Origin: Tsukamurella conjunctivitidis
GTDB taxonomy: Bacteria; Actinomycetota; Actinomycetes; Mycobacteriales; Mycobacteriaceae
NCBI RefSeq assembly: GCF_007858475.1
Contig: NZ_VIGX01000008.1
Span: 102,016-166,015, forward strand
DNA: 64,000 nucleotides
Reading direction: 5' to 3'
In this document: positions 49,020-57,024 of the stretch, one piece after another
Layout: each line of letters begins with the position of its first letter
Numbering within the stretch: position 1 is the first letter of the stretch
The notes under the pieces: generated by a model
Databases searched by the model: none
The model's input: the letters and a program-made list of their open reading frames with translations, nothing else
What the model was told of the DNA's origin: nothing
Program-made: the position numbers and the translations under genes

Positions 49020-50147
49020 ATGACCGAGGCGCCGGCCCGCCCCCTAGTCGGATTCACCGTGGCGATCACCGCCGCGCGCCGCGCCGACGAGCTGGGCACC
49101 CTGCTCGAGCGGCGCGGCGCGGCGGTGCTCGCCGCACCCGCGATCGCGATGGTGCCGCTCTCGGACGACGAACGCCTGCGCGCCGCGACCGAGGAACTGC
49201 TGGCGAGTCCACCCGATCTGCTCGTCGCGACCACCGGCATCGGCTTCCGCGGTTGGCTCGAAGCGGCCGAGGGGTGGGGGCTCGCGGAGCAGCTCGTCGC
49301 GGCCCTCGGGGGCGGCCGGGTGATCTCCCGCGGGCCCAAGGCGACCGGCGCGCTCCGCGCCGCGGGCCTGCGCGAGGAATGGTCGCCGGAGTCGGAGTCC
49401 TCCGCCGAGGTGCTCAGTCACCTCTCGACCTCCGATCTCAGCGGGCTCCGGGTCGCGGTCCAGCTGCACGGAGCCACCGACAAGTGGGACCCGAACCCGG
49501 GCCTCCTCGACGGGCTGCGGGCCCTCGGCGCACGGATCGTCGAGGTCCCGGTCTATCGCTGGGAGCGGCCCGCCGACGTGACCGGGCTCGACCGGATCAT
49601 CGAGGCGCTCGCGACGTCCGCAGTCGACGCCGTCACCTTCACCTCCGCGCCCGCCGCCGCGTCCATCCTGGAACGGGCCGCGGAACTCGGGCTCGACGGG
49701 GCCGTGCGGGGCGCGCTGGGCGGCGCCGTCGTGCCCTACTGCGTGGGGCCGGTGACCGCGACTCCGCTCGACCGCCTGGGGATCGACACCGTCACCCCCG
49801 AGCGGATGCGGCTCGGAGCACTGGCACGCCTGGTCGAACAGGACCTGCCCGCCCGCAGACCCGACCTCCCCGTCGCCGGGCACCGCCTCGGCCTGCGCGC
49901 GCGGGGCGCGGTCGTCGACGGCGACGAGCGTGAGCTCACGCCCACGTCGATCGTCCTGCTGCGCCTGCTCGCCCGCGAGCCCGGCGCCGTCGTCTCCCGG
50001 GAGGACCTGCTCGCGGCACTGGGCGGTGACGATCCGCACGCCGTCGAGGCGGCGGTCGCACGACTGCGGACGGGCCTGGGGCACAAGGAGATCGTCGCCA
50101 CGGTGGTCAAACGCGGCTACCGCCTCGCACTCGATGAGGAGCACTGA
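49020..50147 (+). CDS. Uroporphyrinogen-III synthase domain fused to winged-helix DNA-binding domain
   Basis: 375 residues. HemD fold about 8-265: ITAARRADELGTLLERRGA, ATTGIGFRGW, VDAVTFTSAPAAASIL and YCVGPVTATPL. An OmpR-type winged helix about 285-375 contains ELTPTSIVLLRLLAREPGAVVSREDLL and KRGYRLAL. I prefer the ATG at 49020, which has AAGGAG 9 bases upstream; an ATG at 48990 overlaps the narK stop but has no such site. Between narK and cbiX it could supply uroporphyrinogen III for siroheme, or regulate the nitrate genes in response to a tetrapyrrole. It resembles mycobacterial Rv0260c beside narK3. Confidence 0.88.
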   Translation: MTEAPARPLVGFTVAITAARRADELGTLLERRGAAVLAAPAIAMVPLSDDERLRAATEELLASPPDLLVATTGIGFRGWLEAAEGWGLAEQLVAALGGGRVISRGPKATGALRAAGLREEWSPESESSAEVLSHLSTSDLSGLRVAVQLHGATDKWDPNPGLLDGLRALGARIVEVPVYRWERPADVTGLDRIIEALATSAVDAVTFTSAPAAASILERAAELGLDGAVRGALGGAVVPYCVGPVTATPLDRLGIDTVTPERMRLGALARLVEQDLPARRPDLPVAGHRLGLRARGAVVDGDERELTPTSIVLLRLLAREPGAVVSREDLLAALGGDDPHAVEAAVARLRTGLGHKEIVATVVKRGYRLALDEEH

Positions 50148-50148
50148 C

Positions 50149-50871
50149 GTGGGAACCCTGTTGGTGGCGCACGGCACCCGGAGCGACCACGGCGTCGCGA
50201 TGGTAGGCGATCTGGCGGCGGCGATGTCCGCGCGGCTGTCCGAGACCGTCCGGGTGGCCTTCGTCGACGTCCTCGGTCCGACCCCGGCGGAGGTCCTCGC
50301 CGACCTCGACCACGAGCCGACGGTGGTGGTGCCCGCATTCCTGTCCAGCGGCTTCCACGTCCGTCACGACCTGCCGCGGGAGGTCGCCGAATCGCGGCAC
50401 CGCGCAACGACGGTCACACCGGCGCTCGGCCCTTCCCCGGAGCTCGCCCGGGCGATGTTGGGGCGCCTGCAGGAAGCGGGCTGGCAGCGCGGCGACGCCG
50501 TCGTCATGGCTGCCGCCGGCACTCGCGACATCCACGCGCAGGGGGAGCTGCGGCGGACCGCCGCAGCGCTCTCCGCCCTGGTGGGGAGCCGGGTCTCCAT
50601 CGCCTTCGCGGCCCCGAGCCAGCAGAGCGAGGGCTACCGGTCCGTCCCGGAGGTCGTCGCGCGCGTCCGGGCCGACGGTGCGCGGTCCGTCGCCGTCGCC
50701 TCCTACCTGCTTGCCGAGGGGCTGTTCCAGCAGCGCCTGCGGGACGCCGGTGCCGAGGTGGTCGCCGCTCCGCTGGGCCTGCACCCGGCCGTCGTGCGGC
50801 TGGCGTGCCTGCGTCGGCGCCACGCGGGTCTGACCGCGCCGCCGCGCCGGGACGTCATCGTCGGTCGCTGA
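50149..50871 (+). CDS. CbiX/SirB-like sirohydrochlorin chelatase
   Basis: Inserts Fe2+ or Co2+ into sirohydrochlorin, giving siroheme (for NirB) or a cobalamin precursor. 240 residues with two CbiX-like halves: LLVAHGTRSDHG with catalytic H8, VVVPAFLSSGFHVRHDLP with the second metal His, and a later VASYLLAEGLFQ repeat. The GTG start follows the HemD-like gene stop by one base, with AGGAG just before. Its place in the nitrate/nitrite cluster favours an iron chelatase for siroheme. Confidence 0.85.
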   Translation: MGTLLVAHGTRSDHGVAMVGDLAAAMSARLSETVRVAFVDVLGPTPAEVLADLDHEPTVVVPAFLSSGFHVRHDLPREVAESRHRATTVTPALGPSPELARAMLGRLQEAGWQRGDAVVMAAAGTRDIHAQGELRRTAAALSALVGSRVSIAFAAPSQQSEGYRSVPEVVARVRADGARSVAVASYLLAEGLFQQRLRDAGAEVVAAPLGLHPAVVRLACLRRRHAGLTAPPRRDVIVGR

Positions 50872-50896
50872 GCCGGCCGGCCGGTCGCCGCGCCGG

Positions 50897-51541
50897 TCAG
50901 GACAACGAGTCGACGACGAGGATCCCGACCCACAACAGGACACTCAGCACCGCGAGCGTGGCGGCGATCAGTGCGAGCAGCCGGAGTGCCGACATCCGTC
51001 GAGCCCGGTCGGCGACTCCCTCCGGGAAGTCGAAGAGTTCCGGGGCGACGGTGTCCGCGGGTGGAGGTGCGAGCGCCGCTGCGAGCGCGCGGGCGAAGTC
51101 CGTGGCCGACTGGTATCGGAACGCGGGATCGCGCGAGGTCGCCCGGGTGAGCGCAGCCTCGAGACCCGGTCCCAGAGCCGGCCGAGCGCGACGTGCATTG
51201 GCGATCCGGAAGGAGTTGGGCGTCGTTCCCGTCAGGAGCGTGTACGCCGTGCTGGCCAGGGAGAAGACCTCGGATCGCGCATCGGGGATCGCTCCGCCGA
51301 AGATCTCCGGGGCCGCGTGTGCGCCGGTGTCCGGCGCTGCGCCGAGGCTCGCCGGGTCGACGAGGACGACGCGGCCGTCCGAGGCCAGCGCGATCGCGGC
51401 GGGACTGAGCCGCCCGTGCGGGTCGCCCGCCGCCGCCCGGCCGTCGATCTCCGCGGCCACCGCCGAGACGACGTAAGCGACCTGATTCGCGGCGAGCGGC
51501 CCCGTCGCACGGACGCGGCCGGCGAAGTCGCCGTCGGTCAT
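50897..51541 (-). CDS. C-lobe-only pseudokinase with C-terminal membrane anchor (second of pair)
   Basis: 214 residues that match only the C-lobe of Ser/Thr kinases. DPHGRLSPAAIAL stands where HRDxKPxN should be (no catalytic Asp, Lys or Asn), LVDPASLG where DFG should be. The APE motif (HAAPEIFG) and helix F/G segments ARSEVFSLASTAYTLLTG are kept. No Gly-rich loop or ATP lysine exists. A tail-anchor helix (about 185-210) ends the protein. It starts 15 bases after its paralogue. A catalytic role is excluded by the missing residues; scaffolding or sensing is inferred. Confidence 0.78.
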   Translation of the reverse strand: MTDGDFAGRVRATGPLAANQVAYVVSAVAAEIDGRAAAGDPHGRLSPAAIALASDGRVVLVDPASLGAAPDTGAHAAPEIFGGAIPDARSEVFSLASTAYTLLTGTTPNSFRIANARRARPALGPGLEAALTRATSRDPAFRYQSATDFARALAAALAPPPADTVAPELFDFPEGVADRARRMSALRLLALIAATLAVLSVLLWVGILVVDSLS

Positions 51542-51556
51542 CGGGTCACCTCCGGG

Positions 51557-52231
51557 TCAGGAGCCGCTGAGGAACAGCGCCATGAAGCCCGCCGCGGCGA
51601 GGACGATCAGCAGGAGGAAGACGATCGGTAGCGCGGCCTCGGGGAGCTCGAAACGCCGCCGCGGGTCCGGCGCCGCCCGCGCCGCCGGGGCGGGGACGAC
51701 CAGTTCCGGCTCCGGCGCGGGGGCCGGGGACCGCACCGGGATCGTCGAGGCATGGACGGGCTGGTCGAGCGCCTCCGACAGTGCCGTCGCGAACTCGGTC
51801 GCGGTCGCGAACCGCAACTCCGGAGAGCGAGCGGTCGCCTGGAGGAGGACGCCGTCGACCCCGGGGCCGAGGTCGGGGCGGTCGCGGCGCACCGTCGCGA
51901 AACCGTACGGGTTGGGCGGATGGCCGGTCAGCAGCGTGTACGTGGTGTTGCCGAGGGAGTACACCTCGGACTGCCCGGTGATGAGCCCGGTGTCCCGGAT
52001 CTCGGGGGCGGCGTAGATCACGGCCTCGTCGCTGTCGGACACGTCGATCAGCTGCGGGTTCCCCGCGGGATCGATGGAGAGCGCAGCCGGACTGATCCGT
52101 CCGTGCGGCGTGCCTGCACGCCCCCGGGCATCGACGGCGGGCGCGATCGAGCCGATGAGGAAGCCGACGTCGGCGGCCGCCAGGGGCCGCCGGTCGCGCA
52201 GTCGAACCGAAGGGTCGCCGTGACCTGTCAT
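51557..52231 (-). CDS. C-lobe-only pseudokinase with C-terminal membrane anchor (first of pair)
   Basis: 224 residues, a paralogue of the following gene. Kinase C-lobe landmarks: TPHGRISPAALSI (degenerate HRD loop), QLIDVSDSD (degenerate DFG), YAAPEIRD (APE) and QSEVYSLGNTTYTLLTGHPP. No N-lobe is present and there is no room for one. A Pro/Ala-rich linker about 160-190 and a membrane helix about 197-220 follow. AAGGAG precedes the ATG. It begins 43 bases after the nirD stop, so it may share the nirBD transcript; a TACTCT -10-like element also lies in the gap. Confidence 0.78.
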   Translation of the reverse strand: MTGHGDPSVRLRDRRPLAAADVGFLIGSIAPAVDARGRAGTPHGRISPAALSIDPAGNPQLIDVSDSDEAVIYAAPEIRDTGLITGQSEVYSLGNTTYTLLTGHPPNPYGFATVRRDRPDLGPGVDGVLLQATARSPELRFATATEFATALSEALDQPVHASTIPVRSPAPAPEPELVVPAPAARAAPDPRRRFELPEAALPIVFLLLIVLAAAGFMALFLSGS

Positions 52232-52274
52232 CGCTACTCCTTCACCAGTCAGGAGCAGAGTAGCGGTGCTGCGA

Positions 52275-52682
52275 TCACAGAATGCCGGGACGGGGACGGA
52301 AGCCGAAGCGCACCTCCGGGGAGTTCGCGACGTAGACCGTCCCATCGAGCGAGATCCTGGTGTCGTACACCGGGATCGAGACGCCGGGAGCGTCGAGGCA
52401 GCGGCCGTCGAGCAGGCTGAAGGCCTGCTTCTTCAACGGCGACTGGACGACGGGGAAGCCGCCCCGGTCGCCGACGATGCCGCGCGACATCACGGCGGCC
52501 CGCCCGATCGGGTCGATGTTCCCGATCGCCCGGATGCTGTCGTCCGCCAGCCGGAACAGGGCCACTTGAGCGCCGTCGGGGAGGAGCACCGCCACGCCGC
52601 GCAGCGGTTCGAGCCGGGCCGCGGGGCACGCCGCCGTCCAGTCGCGGGTCCACCGGTGCAGATCGAAGGGGGTCGTGGTCAT
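52275..52682 (-). CDS. nirD: Nitrite reductase (NADH) small subunit
   Basis: A 135-residue Rieske-like subunit of assimilatory NADH nitrite reductase. It has the beta fold (VALFRLADDSIRAIGN, GFPVVQSPLKKQAFSLLDG) but, like NirD proteins generally, no CxH pairs for an Fe-S cluster. Its ATG overlaps the nirB stop as ATGA. Two pseudokinase genes follow on the same strand. Confidence 0.92.
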   Translation of the reverse strand: MTTTPFDLHRWTRDWTAACPAARLEPLRGVAVLLPDGAQVALFRLADDSIRAIGNIDPIGRAAVMSRGIVGDRGGFPVVQSPLKKQAFSLLDGRCLDAPGVSIPVYDTRISLDGTVYVANSPEVRFGFRPRPGIL

Positions 52683-55216
52683 GCCTTCTCCTTCTTCGGG
52701 GGCATCGACGGGGTGGGGGTGCCGAGCAGGATCGGCACCTTGCGGCCGTTCTTCTCGCCGAAGTCGACCGTCGGATCGGGCGCCCCGGGGGCGTTGACGA
52801 AGGAGACGAACCGAGCGAGCTTGTCGGGATCGTCGAGGACGCCCTTCCACTCGCACCCGTAGCCGTCCACATGACGCTCGACCGTGGCCTCGAAGTCGGC
52901 GTTGAGGCCGAGTGCATCGTCGATGACCACCTCGCGCAGGCGATCCATCCCGCCGTCCAGGCTCTCGACCCATGGCGCGGTGCGCTGGAGCCGGTCGGCG
53001 GTGCGGATGTAGTACATGAGGAATCGGTCGACGTAGGTGATGAGCGTCTCGCGGTCGAGGTCGCCCGCGAGGAGCTGCGCGTGTTTGGGGGTCATGCCGC
53101 CGTTGCCGCCGACGTAGAGGTTCCAGCCCGACTCGGTCGCGATGACGCCGACGTCCTTGCCACGGGCCTCCGCGCACTCGCGGGCGCAGCCGGAGACGCC
53201 CATCTTGATCTTGTGCGGTGATCGGAGCCCGCGGTAGCGCAGCTCGAGGTCGATCGCCATCTGCACCGAGTCCTGCTGACCGTAGCGGCACCAGTCGCTG
53301 CCGACGCAGCTCTTCACGGTGCGCAGCGACTTGCCGTAGGCCTGACCGGATTCCATGCCGGCGTCCACCAGTCGCCGCCAGATCAGCGGTAGCTGGTCGA
53401 CGGTGGCGCCGAACATGTCGATCCGCTGGCCGCCGGTGATCTTCGTGTACAACCCGAAGTCGCGGGCGATCTCGCCGATCACGATCAGCTGCTCGGCGGT
53501 CACGTCGCCGCCCGGCATGCGGGGCACCACCGAGTAGGTGCCGTTGCGCTGGATGTTGGCGAGGAAGTGGTCGTTGCTGTCCTGCAGCGACGCCTGCTCG
53601 CCGGAGAGGATGTGGTCCGAGCTGGTGGAGGCGAGGATCGACGCCACCGTCGGCTTGCAGAGGTCGCAGCCGGTGCCGGAGCCGAAGCGCTCGATCAGGC
53701 CGGAGAAGGTGCGGATGCCGCTCGCCTGGACGAGCTCGAAGAGCTCCGCGCGGGACTGGGTGAAGTGCTCGCACAGCGACTTCGAGACGGTGACGCCCTC
53801 GGCCTCCAACAGCTGGGACAGCAACGGCACGCAGGATCCGCACGAGGTGCCCGCGTTGGTGCAGCCCTTGAGGTCCGCCACCGTGCACGCGCCCTCGGCG
53901 ATCGCCGAGCACAGCGTGCCCTTCGAGACGTCGTTGCACGAACAGACCTGCGCCGCATCGGGGAGCGCGCCCACCCCGATACCGGGGGAACCGTCGCCGG
54001 CGGGCGCGATCAGCGAGACCGGGTCGCCCGGCAGCGACGAGCCGACGAGCGGCCGCAGCACGCCGTACTGCGAGGCGTCGCCGACGAGCACGCCGCCCAG
54101 CAGCGTCGACGCGTCGTCCGACAGGACGAGCTTGGCGTAGGTCCCGCCGATCGGGTCGCTGACCACGACGTCGAGGGCACCCGGGGTGGTGCCGAGGGCG
54201 TCGCCGAAGGAGGCCACGTCGACCCCGAGCAGTTTGAGCTTGGTGGACAGGTCGGCACCGGGGAACTGCGCGTCGCCCCCCAGCAGGCGGTCGGCGACCA
54301 CCTCGGCGGTGGCGTAGCCCGGGCCGACCAGGCCGTAGCAGCGGCCCTCGATCGCCGCCACCTCGCCGATGGCGAAGACGGCGGGATCCGAGGTGGCGCA
54401 GCCGAGGTCGGTGATGACCCCGCCCCGCTCGCCGACGGTCAGCCCGGCCTCGCGGGCCAGTTCGTCTCGGGGCCGGACACCGGCCGCGAAGACCACGACG
54501 GCCGCGTTCACCACCGTCTCGTCCTTGAGCGTCACGGCCAGGCCGTGCTCGCCGGGGGAGATGTCGGTGGTGCCGGACGAGAGGGTGATGTCGATCCCGA
54601 GGTCGCCGATCATCCGCGCCAGGTGCTCGCCGCCGCCGGTGTCCACCTGCTGCGGCATCAGGCGGGGGTTGACCTCCACCACGTGCGGGCGCAGCCCCAG
54701 GCTGCGCAGGGCGTTCGCCGCCTCGAGGCCGAGGAGGCCACCGCCGACCACCATCCCGACGGGCTCGGCCGTGCTGGCCAGCGCGGCGTCGGCGTCCGCG
54801 CGGAGCGCGTCCAGGTCGTCGAGGGTGCGGTAGACGTGACAGCCGGGCAGGTCGTGGCCCGGGACGGGCGGCACGAAGGCGTAGGAGCCGGTGGCGAGCA
54901 CGAGCGCGTCGTAGGCGATCGGGCCGTCGGCCGTCGCGACGGTGCGCGCCGCGCGGTCGATCCCGGTCACCCGGACGCCGAGCCGCAGCTCCACCAGCGG
55001 ATCACCCGCGTAGTCGTTGCCCGCGAGAGCGAGTCCGGCGCGGTCCCAGGTCCCGACGTAGGACGAGAGTCCCACGCGGTCGTAGGCGCCGTCCGTCTCC
55101 TCGCCGAGGACGACGACCCGCCACTCGCCCGCCTCGTCACGGGCGCGGAGCGCCTCGACGAACCTGTGGCCGACCATGCCGTGTCCCACCACGACGACGG
55201 TGCGCTGGGTGACCAT
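52679..55216 (-). CDS. nirB: Assimilatory NADH nitrite reductase, large subunit
   Basis: Six-electron reduction of nitrite to ammonium in the cytoplasm. 845 residues: FAD/NAD(P) reductase domains (VVVGHGMVGHRFV at the start, GGGLLGLEAA), a BFD-like 2Fe-2S region about 425-470 (CSCNDVSKG and TSCGSCVP), and the siroheme/4Fe-4S domain with ligands C637, C643, C677 and C681. GGAGAGG lies before the ATG. GlnR-like half-sites at 55289-55315 lie upstream, so nitrogen-dependent control is likely. mobA-moeA precedes it by 125 bases. Confidence 0.95.
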   Translation of the reverse strand: MVTQRTVVVVGHGMVGHRFVEALRARDEAGEWRVVVLGEETDGAYDRVGLSSYVGTWDRAGLALAGNDYAGDPLVELRLGVRVTGIDRAARTVATADGPIAYDALVLATGSYAFVPPVPGHDLPGCHVYRTLDDLDALRADADAALASTAEPVGMVVGGGLLGLEAANALRSLGLRPHVVEVNPRLMPQQVDTGGGEHLARMIGDLGIDITLSSGTTDISPGEHGLAVTLKDETVVNAAVVVFAAGVRPRDELAREAGLTVGERGGVITDLGCATSDPAVFAIGEVAAIEGRCYGLVGPGYATAEVVADRLLGGDAQFPGADLSTKLKLLGVDVASFGDALGTTPGALDVVVSDPIGGTYAKLVLSDDASTLLGGVLVGDASQYGVLRPLVGSSLPGDPVSLIAPAGDGSPGIGVGALPDAAQVCSCNDVSKGTLCSAIAEGACTVADLKGCTNAGTSCGSCVPLLSQLLEAEGVTVSKSLCEHFTQSRAELFELVQASGIRTFSGLIERFGSGTGCDLCKPTVASILASTSSDHILSGEQASLQDSNDHFLANIQRNGTYSVVPRMPGGDVTAEQLIVIGEIARDFGLYTKITGGQRIDMFGATVDQLPLIWRRLVDAGMESGQAYGKSLRTVKSCVGSDWCRYGQQDSVQMAIDLELRYRGLRSPHKIKMGVSGCARECAEARGKDVGVIATESGWNLYVGGNGGMTPKHAQLLAGDLDRETLITYVDRFLMYYIRTADRLQRTAPWVESLDGGMDRLREVVIDDALGLNADFEATVERHVDGYGCEWKGVLDDPDKLARFVSFVNAPGAPDPTVDFGEKNGRKVPILLGTPTPSMPPKKEKA

Positions 55217-55288
55217 AGGACCTCTCCTCTCGCCGGAAACCGTTGGCTCCGAATCTAAGGAGGTGGTGTTGCGGGGCTGTGCCGCCGT

Positions 55289-55315
55289 GTTGCCCGTCGA
55301 TCACGCCTTCCTCAC
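55289..55315 (-). promoter_or_regulatory. Candidate GlnR half-sites upstream of nirB
   Basis: On the minus strand GTGAG-N6-GTGAT-N6-GCAAC repeats with an 11-base period. The known GlnR box alternates GTnAC and GnAAC with N6 spacers; GTGAT and GCAAC each match 4 of 5. It lies 73 bases before the nirB start. Confidence 0.4.
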
Positions 55316-55341
55316 AGGCGGCGAGGCATGGACGTGAGGAC

Positions 55342-57024
55342 TCAGGCGAGCCGTTCGACGAGGTCGCCCGGGCGTGCGAGCGGGGGTACGAGCGCCACCG
55401 CGCGGCGGCCCACGGCGTCCCGCAGGTGGGGCGTCGCAACGGTCGCGGGGAGGAGCCACCGTCCGGCGCCGTCGGGTTCGACCGGGAGCATGCGCCAGCG
55501 GTCGTCGGGGTTGCCGTCGGCGAGGAGGAGCAGGTCGACGGTCCGCGGGCCCTCCCTCAGCAGCGCCGCGCACAGAGGGCGGGCGAGGAGTGCGGCGCCC
55601 AGCATCGCCGCCATCGGGTTTCCGCCCAGGCCCACCACGATCGGGCCGTCCGGCACCGTCGCCACGAGGAGCGAGCCACCGGGGCGGACGTCGACGCCGT
55701 CGACGAGCTGCGTCGCCCCGGCCTCGGCGAGCGCGTCTCGCAGACGGTCCGCGGCACCGCGGCCGGTCGCGCCGATGATCACCACGACGTCGGCGCCGTC
55801 CGGGAGGAGCGCAGCACCGAACGAGGCGGGCGCGTCGCGCAGGTGCGGCCCCCGCCGCACGTCCGCGCCAGCCGTCTCGAAGGTCGTGGCGACGGGTCCC
55901 CACGCGGTCTCGGGCAGGCCGGTGCGGCCGGCGGCCCCGACCTCGTCGCCGGAGGTGTGCAGCCGGATCCGGACCGGACCGCGGGAGGGGAGGAAGGACA
56001 CTCCGGCGGCCGTCGCGAGTGAGACGGTGGCCGGGTCGATCGCGGTGCCGGCGGGTGCGAGCGTCGTGCCCGCCTGCCACGCCGAGCCGATGCGCCGGAC
56101 ATCGTCGCGAGCGGGATCCGCGCACCCGAGCAGCGCGCCGTCGCGCACGATCTCCTCGTCGCGGACCACGCGATCGGCGCCCATGGGGAGGCGGGCGCCG
56201 GTGGCGATCCGCACCGCGGTCCCGGTGCCGAGCGGCAGCGGGTCGTGGCCCGCGACCGCCGCGCCTTCGACGGGCCGCCACGGCGGCGGGCCCGCGACCG
56301 CCCAGCCGTCCATCGCGGACTGGTCGAACGGCGGAAAGGGAGCCGCCGCGACGAGCGGATCCGCGAGGACCGCCCCGGGCACCAGCGGTCCGGGAGATGC
56401 AGGCAGTGCGGGGAGCGTCGTGCGCAGGAGCCGGCGCACGGCGAGCGGGGACGCGAGGGCGCGGGCCAGGTCCTCGGGCGTGTCCACATCGGCGAGCGGT
56501 TGCCGCAGCCGGGGCGCGTCCGGCGGGACGATCGCTCGGACCGGTACGCCGGACGGCTCGTCGATGCCCACCAGTGCCGCGCGCAGGGCGTCCGCCTCCC
56601 ATACGGCGAGCAGGTATTGCGGTCTGCCGTGCACGTCCTCGGCGATCGCCACGGCGGCGCCGGTCGCGGCACGCAGGGCGGCCAGCCCGGCCAGGGTCGA
56701 CGGCTCCACCTCGGGAACGTCGGCGGCCACGACCGCGATCGTCCGCGCATCCGCGGGCACGGCGGCGAGGCCCGCGGCGATCGCGGCGAGGGGACCACCG
56801 CCCGGCGGGTCCTCGCGGACCACGGTGACGTGATCCGGTACCGCGCGCGGCGGGCCCACGACGACGGTGCGCGCGCCGCGGGCAGCGGCGATCGCCGCGT
56901 CGAGCAGACGTCGCCCGCCCACTACGATCTCGGGTTTGTCGCGCCCCAGACGGCGTGCCCCGCCACCTGCCACGACCACGGCCGCGTCGCAGGACGCGGC
57001 CGGGTCGCGGTCAGTAGACGTCAC
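55342..57024 (-). CDS. MobA-MoeA fusion for molybdenum cofactor completion
   Basis: 560 residues from the GTG at 57024, which overlaps the nitrate reductase stop by 14 bases. The N-terminal MobA-type guanylyl/nucleotidyl transferase about 1-190 has VVVAGGGARRLGRDKPE. The C-terminal MoeA-type molybdenum insertase about 200-560 has FDQSAMDGWAVA, TGARLPMGAD, TSGDEVG and GLGGNPMAAM. Together they insert molybdenum and form the dinucleotide cofactor needed by the upstream nitrate reductase. The reaction order in the fusion is assumed from the single-domain families. Confidence 0.88.
   Translation of the reverse strand: MTSTDRDPAASCDAAVVVAGGGARRLGRDKPEIVVGGRRLLDAAIAAARGARTVVVGPPRAVPDHVTVVREDPPGGGPLAAIAAGLAAVPADARTIAVVAADVPEVEPSTLAGLAALRAATGAAVAIAEDVHGRPQYLLAVWEADALRAALVGIDEPSGVPVRAIVPPDAPRLRQPLADVDTPEDLARALASPLAVRRLLRTTLPALPASPGPLVPGAVLADPLVAAAPFPPFDQSAMDGWAVAGPPPWRPVEGAAVAGHDPLPLGTGTAVRIATGARLPMGADRVVRDEEIVRDGALLGCADPARDDVRRIGSAWQAGTTLAPAGTAIDPATVSLATAAGVSFLPSRGPVRIRLHTSGDEVGAAGRTGLPETAWGPVATTFETAGADVRRGPHLRDAPASFGAALLPDGADVVVIIGATGRGAADRLRDALAEAGATQLVDGVDVRPGGSLLVATVPDGPIVVGLGGNPMAAMLGAALLARPLCAALLREGPRTVDLLLLADGNPDDRWRMLPVEPDGAGRWLLPATVATPHLRDAVGRRAVALVPPLARPGDLVERLA

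Noticed and set aside
50897-52231. The two kinase-like genes as decayed full-length kinases (pseudogenes)
   Set aside because: Both have intact frames and good or plausible starts, keep the same truncated architecture and membrane anchor, and there is no space or remnant for an N-lobe between them or before the first.
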